Positions 1 to 6,729 of a DNA stretch of 54,492 bases are shown piece by piece; position 1 is the stretch's first letter; each line of letters starts with the position of its first letter. The DNA comes from Candidatus Hydrogenedens sp. Its GTDB lineage: Bacteria; Hydrogenedentota; Hydrogenedentia; Hydrogenedentales; Hydrogenedentaceae. A model generated the notes under the pieces. It was not told the origin of the DNA. It made no database searches and worked only from the letters and a program-made list of their open reading frames with translations. Location of the stretch: assembly GCA_035361075.1 (NCBI GenBank), contig DAOSBX010000017.1, forward strand, positions 1-54,492, read 5' to 3'. The position numbers and the translations under genes were made by a program.

Positions 1-989
1 GGTTGTTTTGTTGGGTAGTGGATAAATTCAACATGTCCGTCAAGATATAGGACGTTACAACCGCCGGGAATATGGTTAAACAGATTAATAGTTCCACCTG
101 CACCTAATTGGTCTAACATAATGAAGATAGTGCTTTGTGCCTGAGTGGTGGCTGATGGATTGTTGATGTCAGTTATCAAAAATCGTTCGATACCTTCGCG
201 AAGACGATATACAGTATTTGAGCCTCCGTTTCCGAAGCCAGTAAGGCGGTCACCTGTAATATCGCCATCCGCAGCCATGTTTAAGTCTTTAACCTGTTCA
301 GGAGAGGGTTGACCATTTCCTTCTGCTATTTGCATGCCAACAATTCCTTGAGGATGGTTTAGAGCCATTTGTAGCAGGGCTAATGGTAGTTGAGCAGGCA
401 CTGTTTTTTCACCGGGGAGGTTGACTTGACTTATAATTTGTATAAATATATTTACTTCTGGTGGTAGTTGATTAATTTGTAGTAAATCATTAGGATTATC
501 TCCCATTTTATCAAAGACCCAACCGAAATAGATATAGCTTGCGTCGATGACTGCGACGCCCTGGTAGTAACCGAGGTAATAACAGAAATGGTAATCGTCA
601 GGTGTGAGATTTAATGGCACAGAAGTATAACCTTTAAGAGTTTTTTCGACTGTATCGTTTGCATCTGAGGGACAAATAATAATTGAAGGGTCGGTCAGAT
701 ATTCGGGATAGATAGATTTCACTTTGGGACCTACTGCCATGTATAGTTCCCATACTCCTATATCTTCTTTTTGAGCGATTTCTAATTCAATAGGTGGAAA
801 TTTTTCACCTTTCGATTCGTTAGCGTACATTTTGAAGATTAATCCCCATTGTTTCAGGTTGTTTTGGCAACTGGAACGACGCGCCGCCTCGCGTGCTCGT
901 GCTAATGCAGGTAGTAATATTGAGGAGAGGATGCCAATGATGGCAATGACGACTAATAATTCAATAAGTGTAAAACCGTTTCTTTTCAT
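1..989 (-). CDS. Type IV pilin-like / pseudopilin protein, copy 1 (C-terminus cut by window edge)
   Basis: A start codon with N-terminus MKRNGFTLIELLVVIAIIGI opens a frame that runs uninterrupted off the left edge of the window (329 codons seen). The class III signal peptide (prepilin peptidase site after the first Gly, Glu at mature position 5, then a hydrophobic helix) is followed by ALARAREAARRSSCQNNLKQ, as in the two neighbouring paralogues. The last readable part contains NHIPGGCNVLYLDGHVEF, a one-residue-longer form of the H-X9-DG motif of planctomycete/Lentisphaera-type pseudopilins. It starts 25 bp after copy 2 ends, so the two are probably cotranscribed. Family membership predicts membrane insertion and processing by a prepilin peptidase. 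The role (pseudopilus, pilus or cell-surface protein) is unknown. The first 150 bases are almost identical to copy 2. Confidence 0.88.
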   Translation of the reverse strand, partial: MKRNGFTLIELLVVIAIIGILSSILLPALARAREAARRSSCQNNLKQWGLIFKMYANESKGEKFPPIELEIAQKEDIGVWELYMAVGPKVKSIYPEYLTDPSIIICPSDANDTVEKTLKGYTSVPLNLTPDDYHFCYYLGYYQGVAVIDASYIYFGWVFDKMGDNPNDLLQINQLPPEVNIFIQIISQVNLPGEKTVPAQLPLALLQMALNHPQGIVGMQIAEGNGQPSPEQVKDLNMAADGDITGDRLTGFGNGGSNTVYRLREGIERFLITDINNPSATTQAQSTIFIMLDQLGAGGTINLFNHIPGGCNVLYLDGHVEFIHYPTKQ

Positions 990-1014
990 TTATCACACTC
1001 TCTTTTGTATTAAT

Positions 1015-2061
1015 CTATGCTGAGAACAATGACATAATATTTGCTATTGGTTGGTTAACAGGTTGTTTTGTTGGGTATTGAATGAATTCTACATGTCCAT
1101 CTAAATACAGAACATTACACCCGCCAGGCAAATGATTAAACAATGTAATTGTTCCGCGGGCACCTATCTGGTCGAACATTACGAAGATAGTACTTTGTGC
1201 CTGAGCGGAGGCAGAAGGATTATTAATATCTGTTATTAGAAATCGTTCAATTCCCTCACGAAGACGATACACAGTATTTGAACCTCCGTTGCCGAATCCT
1301 TCAAGTAATTCGCCTGATATATCACTGTCAATGGTCTGATATAGTTTTGTAAGTTGTGCTGGTGTGGGTTCTCCGTGATTGCGAGCGGTATACATGGCTG
1401 TTACCGCTTCGGGACTATTTAATATCATCTGTGTAAAAGCGTAAGGGAACTGAGCAGGCACTAATAGATCCTCTGAAAGTGAACCCTGTTCAATAAATTG
1501 AATAAGCAAATTTACTTCTTGACGCAGTTCACTGACCTTTAGCAAATCTGATGGATTGTCTCCCGATTTGTCAAATACCCATCCTAAATAGGCATAACTT
1601 GCATCAATCATGTTAACTCCCCATTCTCCGTGAAGGTGAAAACTGATATGAAAATCCTCAGGTGCTAATCCTAAGGCTTCGGCTATTTGTGGTTCTAAAC
1701 TCACGGCTTTTAAGGATTGAATAGTTTCTTTAGAATCGGATGGACAGATAATTATTGATAGGTCTGTTAAGTATTCAGGATAGACAGCATTTACTTTTGG
1801 TCCCACATTGAAATAATTGGAATATATACCGTAATAGTCATTTCGTTCCGCTTCTACATCCATGGGAGGAAATTTTTCACCTTTTGATTCGTTGGCATAC
1901 ATTTTAAAAATCAATCCCCATTGTTTCAGGTTGTTTTGACAACTGGAACGACGCGCTGCCTCGCGTGCTCGTGCTAATGCAGGTAGTAATATTGATGCAA
2001 GGATGCCGATGATGGCAATGACAACCAGTAGTTCAATCAAAGTAAAACCCTGTTTCTTCAT
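1015..2061 (-). CDS. Type IV pilin-like / pseudopilin protein, copy 2
   Basis: 348 residues, far longer than a classical pilin (about 150). The N-terminus MKKQGFTLIELLVVIAIIGI is a prepilin signal with cleavage expected after Gly5 and Glu at mature position 5. The C-terminus has FNHLPGGCNVLYLDGHVEF, a variant of the H-X9-DG motif. Between them lies a mixed alpha/beta region conserved in the other two copies (for example VYPEYLTD, SIIICPSDS, SYAYLGWVFDK, NGGSNTVYRLREGIERF). Cys residues in SSCQNN and IICPSD are conserved in all three copies and could form a disulfide. The ribosome site AAGGAATTTCAACG precedes the ATG. A promoter-like sequence lies 50-80 bases upstream, after the terminator of copy 3, so copies 2 and 1 look like one transcription unit. 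Confidence 0.92.
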   Translation of the reverse strand: MKKQGFTLIELLVVIAIIGILASILLPALARAREAARRSSCQNNLKQWGLIFKMYANESKGEKFPPMDVEAERNDYYGIYSNYFNVGPKVNAVYPEYLTDLSIIICPSDSKETIQSLKAVSLEPQIAEALGLAPEDFHISFHLHGEWGVNMIDASYAYLGWVFDKSGDNPSDLLKVSELRQEVNLLIQFIEQGSLSEDLLVPAQFPYAFTQMILNSPEAVTAMYTARNHGEPTPAQLTKLYQTIDSDISGELLEGFGNGGSNTVYRLREGIERFLITDINNPSASAQAQSTIFVMFDQIGARGTITLFNHLPGGCNVLYLDGHVEFIQYPTKQPVNQPIANIMSLFSA

Positions 2062-2109
2062 CGTTGAAATTCCTTAAAACAATGAAAGATTATTTTTTAT
2101 CTTCTTTTT

Positions 2110-2140
2110 ATTATATTATCAGAAATAGTTTGTAAGTCAA
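2110..2140 (-). promoter_or_regulatory. Putative sigma70-type promoter for pilin-like copies 2 and 1
   Basis: Read on the minus strand, TTGACT (2140-2135) is followed by overlapping -10 candidates. TAATAT lies at a 16-bp spacing and TATAAT (2115-2110) at a 19-bp spacing. The site lies between the copy 3 terminator and the copy 2 start, where a new promoter is expected. Confidence 0.45.
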
Positions 2141-2237
2141 TTAATTTTTATTCGTGCATTTATGGTTTTCTGTTTTTATTTTCAACTACACCCTTTGTTG
2201 TGTACTATAAGATTATTTGCAAAAATGTTATTAAAAG

Positions 2238-2272
2238 TGAATTACCTTGTCGTTTGCAGACAAGGTAATTCA
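2238..2272 (-). terminator. Rho-independent terminator of pilin-like copy 3
   Basis: A perfect 13-bp inverted repeat (GAATTACCTTGTC ... GACAAGGTAATTC on the plus strand), extendable to 14 bp by a T-A pair, encloses a 7-base loop. On the minus strand it is followed by CTTTTAATAACATTTTT, a U-rich tail. It begins about 26 bases after the stop codon of copy 3, so it separates copy 3 from copies 2 and 1. Confidence 0.85.
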
Positions 2273-2297
2273 TATTAAGAAGGCTGTAAGAAATCAA

Positions 2298-3335
2298 TTA
2301 TGAGGCTTCAAATAATCCCATGATATTTGCTACACCCTGGTTGATGGGTTGTTTCGTTGGGTAGCGAATAAATTCGACATGACCATCGAGATATAATACA
2401 TTACAACCACCAGGAATGTGATTGAAAAGTAGAGTTGTTCCACCTGTGCCTAATTGGTCAATCATAATAAAGATACTACTTTGTGCTTGTGCTGTAGCGG
2501 CAGGGTTATTAATATCTGTAATCATAAATCGTTCAATACCTTCACGAAGACGGTAGACTGTATTTGAGCCACCATTACCGTAGCCTACGAGCAAACTGCC
2601 AGAAACATCACCATCCACACCATTATTTAAATCTGTAATTTGAGCTGGGCTTGGGGCAGAATGTGAATCGGCTGCTTGTATTGCTGCTACACCTTGTGGA
2701 TGGTTAAGAGCCAATTGAGCGATGGCAAGTGGAAGTTGAGCAGGAACGAGCTGGTCTCCTGTTAAACTCACACTTCCGATTAGATTTACAAACATTTGCA
2801 CTTCAGGTGGAAGTGAATTTATCGGTACTAAATCTCCTGGATTGTCTCCCATACGGTCGAATACCCAGCCGAAGTAAGCGTAACTGGCATCAATTACATT
2901 AACACCTGTTCCACCACCGAGATAGAAACCGAAATGGAAGTCATCTGGTGTTATTCCTAATGTGGGGAAACTATCACCTTTTAATGTGTCATTGACAGTG
3001 TCTTGAGAATCGGATGGACAAATAACAATGGATGGGTCAGTTAGATATTCAGGATAAATAGCCTTTACTTTAGGTCCTGCGGCAAAAAATAAATCCCATT
3101 GTCCGTTATCATCGCGTTGTGCTGCTTCTAATTCTAACGGTGGAAAACGTTCTCCTTTGGATTCATTCGAATACATCTTAAACACTAATCCCCATTGTTT
3201 GAGGTTGTTCTGGCAACTGGAGCGACGGGCCGCTTCACGGGCACGTGCTAATGCAGGCAGTAATATCGCTGCAAGAATACCTATGATTGCTATAACGACA
3301 AGCAATTCAATTAATGTGAAGCCATGTTTCCTCAT
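2298..3335 (-). CDS. Type IV pilin-like / pseudopilin protein, copy 3
   Basis: 345 residues, collinear with copies 1 and 2. N-terminus MRKHGFTLIELLVVIAIIGI carries the prepilin peptidase site and Glu at mature position 5; the C-terminal motif is FNHIPGGCNVLYLDGHVEF. It is transcribed from its own leader (ribosome site AAGGAGAACAAACA before ATG) and ends in its own strong terminator. At nucleotide level it differs at many silent positions from the other two, so it is the oldest split of the three. The isolated regulation and long AT-rich leader may mean it is the most highly expressed copy (inference). Function beyond a prepilin-processed surface or secretion component is not known. Confidence 0.92.
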   Translation of the reverse strand: MRKHGFTLIELLVVIAIIGILAAILLPALARAREAARRSSCQNNLKQWGLVFKMYSNESKGERFPPLELEAAQRDDNGQWDLFFAAGPKVKAIYPEYLTDPSIVICPSDSQDTVNDTLKGDSFPTLGITPDDFHFGFYLGGGTGVNVIDASYAYFGWVFDRMGDNPGDLVPINSLPPEVQMFVNLIGSVSLTGDQLVPAQLPLAIAQLALNHPQGVAAIQAADSHSAPSPAQITDLNNGVDGDVSGSLLVGYGNGGSNTVYRLREGIERFMITDINNPAATAQAQSSIFIMIDQLGTGGTTLLFNHIPGGCNVLYLDGHVEFIRYPTKQPINQGVANIMGLFEAS

Positions 3336-3408
3336 TGTTTGTTCTCCTTACTCTAAAAAATGAATTATTATATTAATTAAAATAATAAATCGATTTTTTA
3401 TCCTTCTC

Positions 3409-3420
3409 ACCTCCTTTCTT
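3409..3420 (-). promoter_or_regulatory. Extended Shine-Dalgarno-like element in the leader of pilin-like copy 3
   Basis: The minus strand reads AAGAAAGGAGGT, continuing GAGAAGG, which is fully complementary to the 16S anti-Shine-Dalgarno tail. It is not next to the pilin start, which has its own AAGGAG. The same 12 bases occur in the leader of the porin gene. The only in-frame start nearby is a GTG overlapping the element, giving a 20-codon frame; the spacing is too short for normal initiation. Confidence 0.45.
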
Positions 3421-3697
3421 ACTGAGTTAAAGAAATAAATACAATTATATAATATGAATCTAATTCTATTATAATATAAAATTATATGAATGTCAATAAA
3501 AATTAAAAGGGAGAACAAATAAATTTTAAGGGAATAAAATAGGTATTTATAGACTTTGATAAAATTAAAGAACACATTTTGGGTTATTCATAGTTATAAA
3601 ATTTTTAAAAGGAGCCTTTATAGATTAAAGTTTTTTGTATAACTTTGATAGTTATTTTTTGAATTTTATTTTTACTATGTTTGGTGAAATTCTTTAT

Positions 3698-3727
3698 TTG
3701 AAAAGAAAGATATATTATACGTATAAT
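3698..3727 (+). promoter_or_regulatory. Putative sigma70-type promoter of trxA
   Basis: TTGAAA (3698-3703), an 18-bp spacer, and a perfect TATAAT (3722-3727) lie 44 bases upstream of the thioredoxin start codon. Confidence 0.6.
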
Positions 3728-3770
3728 TATGCATTCTTATTAAGAATATTTTATATTAAAGGAGACAAAT

Positions 3771-4085
3771 ATGTCATTGAGATTTACGAAAGATAATTTT
3801 GCATCTGAAACATCTACAGGAGTTAGTTTAGTTGATTTTTGGGCAGAGTGGTGCGGTCCGTGTCGAATGATAAGTCCAATTATTGATGAGTTGGCTAAGG
3901 AATATGAAGGTAGAGTTAAGATAGGAAAAGTGAATGTAGATGAGGAGATGGAGTTGGCGGAACAATTTGGTGTTTCGAGTATTCCGACACTGGTAATATT
4001 GAAAGATGGAAATGAAGTAAAACGGTTTATAGGTTTAACTCAAAAAGCAGTTATTTCTTCAGCACTTGAGTCATTTTTAGGTTAG
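3771..4085 (+). CDS. trxA: Thioredoxin
   Basis: 104 residues, the usual size for thioredoxin 1. It has the active-site motif WCGPC (Trp27-Cys28-Gly-Pro-Cys31), the preceding DFWAEW strand and the conserved cis-proline loop SIPTLVIL. It is a cytoplasmic dithiol-disulfide oxidoreductase that takes electrons from thioredoxin reductase and reduces proteins such as ribonucleotide reductase. There is no signal peptide, in contrast with the two TlpA-type proteins elsewhere in the window. An AAGGAGAC ribosome site precedes the ATG. The asd gene follows after 111 bases on the same strand, possibly on the same transcript. Confidence 0.96.
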   Translation: MSLRFTKDNFASETSTGVSLVDFWAEWCGPCRMISPIIDELAKEYEGRVKIGKVNVDEEMELAEQFGVSSIPTLVILKDGNEVKRFIGLTQKAVISSALESFLG

Positions 4086-4196
4086 TATTTTCAGGACATA
4101 ATTTTAAATAATACAAACTAATAACACTTCCCTGATAATTAGTTTATTAATAGGTAGAGTATAAAAACAAAAAAATTAATATTAGGAGAGTTCTAT

Positions 4197-5201
4197 ATGA
4201 ATCTGAGGTCTGTTGCTGTTGTAGGTGCTACAGGTTTAGTCGGTAGAAAAATGATAGAGACATTAGAGCAAAGGAATTTTCCGATAAAATCGATTAAATT
4301 TCTTGCATCGGAACGTTCACGTGGAAGGAAATTGCCTTTTAAGGGTGAAGAAATAGATGTTGAGGTTCTGGATGAGAATTCATTTAAAGGGGTTGAGATT
4401 GCCCTGTTTAGTGCGGGTGGAGGCACGAGTAAAAAATTTGCACCGATTGCAGTAAAAGATGGATGTGTTGTTGTTGATAATTCAAGTGCATGGCGGATGG
4501 ATCCGGAGGTTCCGTTAGTAGTGCCTGAAGTTAATGCCCATGAGATAAAGAATCATAAGGGAATTATTGCGAATCCGAATTGTTCCACGATACAGATGGT
4601 TGTCGTTTTGAAGCCGATACATGATTATGCGAAGATAAAACGAGTTGTTGTTTCTACCTATCAGGCAGTCTCTGGTGCAGGACAAAAAGCAGTGCAGGAA
4701 TTATTGGACCAGATGCGTGCGTATATAGAAGGGAAACCGATTGGAGTTAACGTTTTTCCGCACCAGATTTTGTTTAACTGCATTCCTCAGATACCTCAGA
4801 AGGATGCGTTTGAGGCGAATGGCTATACAAATGAAGAGATGAAAATGGTCAATGAAACGAAGAAGATTATGGGCGACCCAAGTATCCAAGTCACAGCGAC
4901 AACCGTTCGTGTTCCTGTGATTAATAGCCATAGTGAATCAGTTAATATACAAACAGAGCGGAAGATAACCGCAGATGAAGCCCGTAAACTTCTATCAAAC
5001 GCTCCAGGAGTTATTTTGATGGATGACCCTGCAAAACAATTATATCCACTTGCTACCATTGCAGTGGGGCGTTGGGAAACTTTTGTCGGTAGGATTCGTG
5101 AGGATATATCTCATCCTTCCGCACTTGATTTATGGATTGTTGCGGATAATTTACTAAAGGGTGCTGCATATAATGCAGTTCAAATCGCGGAGTATTTGTG
5201 A
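4197..5201 (+). CDS. asd: Aspartate-semialdehyde dehydrogenase
   Basis: 334 residues. It catalyses NADPH-dependent reductive dephosphorylation of aspartyl-4-phosphate to aspartate semialdehyde, the branch point to lysine/diaminopimelate, threonine and methionine. Visible features are the N-terminal nucleotide-binding loop VVGATGLVGRKM (8-19), the catalytic cysteine in ANPNCSTIQM (Cys129), Gln156 in STYQAVSGAG, and the catalytic histidine in RVPVINSHSE (His245). Length and motifs match the Gram-positive/cyanobacterial-type Asd branch. AGGAGAG lies 7 bases ahead of the ATG. It converges on the transglutaminase-like gene with a 40-base gap that shows no clear terminator. Confidence 0.96.
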   Translation: MNLRSVAVVGATGLVGRKMIETLEQRNFPIKSIKFLASERSRGRKLPFKGEEIDVEVLDENSFKGVEIALFSAGGGTSKKFAPIAVKDGCVVVDNSSAWRMDPEVPLVVPEVNAHEIKNHKGIIANPNCSTIQMVVVLKPIHDYAKIKRVVVSTYQAVSGAGQKAVQELLDQMRAYIEGKPIGVNVFPHQILFNCIPQIPQKDAFEANGYTNEEMKMVNETKKIMGDPSIQVTATTVRVPVINSHSESVNIQTERKITADEARKLLSNAPGVILMDDPAKQLYPLATIAVGRWETFVGRIREDISHPSALDLWIVADNLLKGAAYNAVQIAEYL

Positions 5202-5241
5202 TTTGTCTGCGTTAAGAAGTGAGATTTATTTCTGAGTTGTT

Positions 5242-6729
5242 TTATTCAATGTAGGTAATTTCGAGTTGGATTTGATTCATATATGATGAGAGGTGCGTCC
5301 ATTGTTCGATGTTACCATGGAGCAATTTAATGTGGGTAGCATCTGCTATTAGCTGATTTAGTGTGGGGTCAATAGGAATCCAATCGCCAACGAAGACTTC
5401 TGCCCATGCATGATAACCGAAAGCTTGCAGTTCATCGCTCCATACCAGCCCTAAACAGACGCGTGTGGGTATTCCTACTGCACGAGCGAGGGCAGTAAAG
5501 AGAACGGTATGTTCATTACAATCACCTTGTTTTGATTCAAGCACACTAAGGGCAGAAGGAATGTTTATTGTGATTTTTTTCTCGATGTTGTTGTATACCC
5601 AATCGAAGATTTTTTTGCTTTTTATCCATAAGTCTTGTTCATTTCCAACAATTTCTTGTGCGAGTTGTTTAATTTTTGGATGTTCAACCTGCACAAATGC
5701 ATCACCAGATAAAGTGTTTGGTGGGATATCCCTAATCAATTTTTCTGTTAACGGAACAGATTTTACTTCAACGGGTGGGCTAATAAAATATCCTTGGGGT
5801 GTGTGTACCTGATATGGGCTTGTTGGGAGTGGATTTGTTTCACTAATACCATCAATCTTTACCCACATTTGTTTGGCACCTCTAAAAGGTTTTACCCCTT
5901 TAGGTTTTATGGCTGTGCTTACGATTAAATTTCCTGTATCTTCAGGGCGTGTATTGAGAGCTTCGGTTGTGCTAATTTTTTTTAACTTTAATCCGAACGG
6001 TGTATGTGCCTGAATGAGGTCCTGGTCAGGTGTAACCCATATAGTTGAAGTTAATCCACCAAGGGTAACAGTCATGCGATACGTCTCAACTTCCTCTCCT
6101 ATTACGTGTAATAATTCTTTACCTTGGGAGGTGATGATAGCCTTTTGAGTAGACATTGACAAGGGGTCAAAAACGTCAACGGAGATACTTTGTCCTGGTT
6201 CTAATACTGGGGTATCCATGAGTGGTAATGCTGGTCCACCTGCCAATAAGACATTTTTACCTACGGGTATTGAGTAAGGAATTTCTTCCTTTCCTGTGAT
6301 GATTTTACCTTTCAATTGTTGGTCATTGTATTCTCCATAAATCATAATTCGTATATCTTCAGAACGAAAAGTCAACTGAAAATTTTCTAACCCTTTCTTT
6401 TCACTGAACCATGCGAAACCATCAATAGATAATTTTACTGGTGTTGAGAAGATAACTGTTTCCAAACGGGAAAGGAGATTTAATTTGAAGGCGGGTCCGT
6501 ATGGACTCAGCTGGTCAGGTTGTGTCCAAGTTTGGATAAATCCGATTCTTTTATCATCATTTGTATATAAACCGACAACCCATTCTTTAGGTTCTTCCCA
6601 ACGTTTTTGGGGGAATGACCATGAGGATTTTGAAAAGTATCCTTCGCGAATAAAAAGCAGGGTCATCATGCCTGCCCAGAACAGGATGATAGCGATATAG
6701 ACTATTAGACGAGTTGTTTTCCACAGCAT
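5242..6729 (-). CDS. Membrane-anchored transglutaminase-like protein
   Basis: 495 residues. One N-terminal transmembrane segment (about residues 7-27) is followed by a long extracytoplasmic region, and the C-terminus holds a transglutaminase-like cysteine-protease fold. The triad is visible: Cys404 in QGDCNEHT, His440 in GYHAWAEV, and Asp454 in PIDPT. The family hydrolyses or cross-links peptide bonds; the substrate here is unknown. The first 25 bases overlap the 3' end of secA, so translation is probably coupled to secA and the two share a promoter. The start was chosen because a GAAAGAAG sequence lies upstream and the transmembrane segment begins at once. Whether the partnership with SecA is functional or only positional is not clear. 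Confidence 0.85.
   Translation of the reverse strand: MLWKTTRLIVYIAIILFWAGMMTLLFIREGYFSKSSWSFPQKRWEEPKEWVVGLYTNDDKRIGFIQTWTQPDQLSPYGPAFKLNLLSRLETVIFSTPVKLSIDGFAWFSEKKGLENFQLTFRSEDIRIMIYGEYNDQQLKGKIITGKEEIPYSIPVGKNVLLAGGPALPLMDTPVLEPGQSISVDVFDPLSMSTQKAIITSQGKELLHVIGEEVETYRMTVTLGGLTSTIWVTPDQDLIQAHTPFGLKLKKISTTEALNTRPEDTGNLIVSTAIKPKGVKPFRGAKQMWVKIDGISETNPLPTSPYQVHTPQGYFISPPVEVKSVPLTEKLIRDIPPNTLSGDAFVQVEHPKIKQLAQEIVGNEQDLWIKSKKIFDWVYNNIEKKITINIPSALSVLESKQGDCNEHTVLFTALARAVGIPTRVCLGLVWSDELQAFGYHAWAEVFVGDWIPIDPTLNQLIADATHIKLLHGNIEQWTHLSSYMNQIQLEITYIE

Larger units (their letters stand above)
3336..3770. other. AT-rich divergent intergenic region between pilin-like copy 3 and trxA
   Basis: 435 bases of very AT-rich sequence. 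It holds the leader of the minus-strand pilin gene, including a strong Shine-Dalgarno-like sequence that sits about 75 bases upstream of the real start, and the promoter of trxA on the plus strand. A 75-codon minus-strand frame here has no ribosome site in front of it and the amino-acid composition of translated AT-rich DNA; I do not call it a gene. Confidence 0.7.

Noticed and set aside
832..1023. Plus-strand frame opposite the start of pilin-like copy 1, with a near copy at 3157-3363
   Set aside because: The similarity between the two frames only mirrors the conserved pilin N-terminus on the other strand.
3348..3575. 75-codon minus-strand frame in the pilin/trxA intergenic region
   Set aside because: The start has no ribosome site and the translation is a run of Ile, Phe, Tyr and Leu typical of AT-rich non-coding DNA; the internal GTG is too close to the Shine-Dalgarno-like element.
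4115..4145. AAACTAAT/ATTAGTTT inverted repeat between trxA and asd as a terminator
   Set aside because: The stem is AT-rich, the loop is 15 bases and no U-run follows; it would not be a stable terminator.
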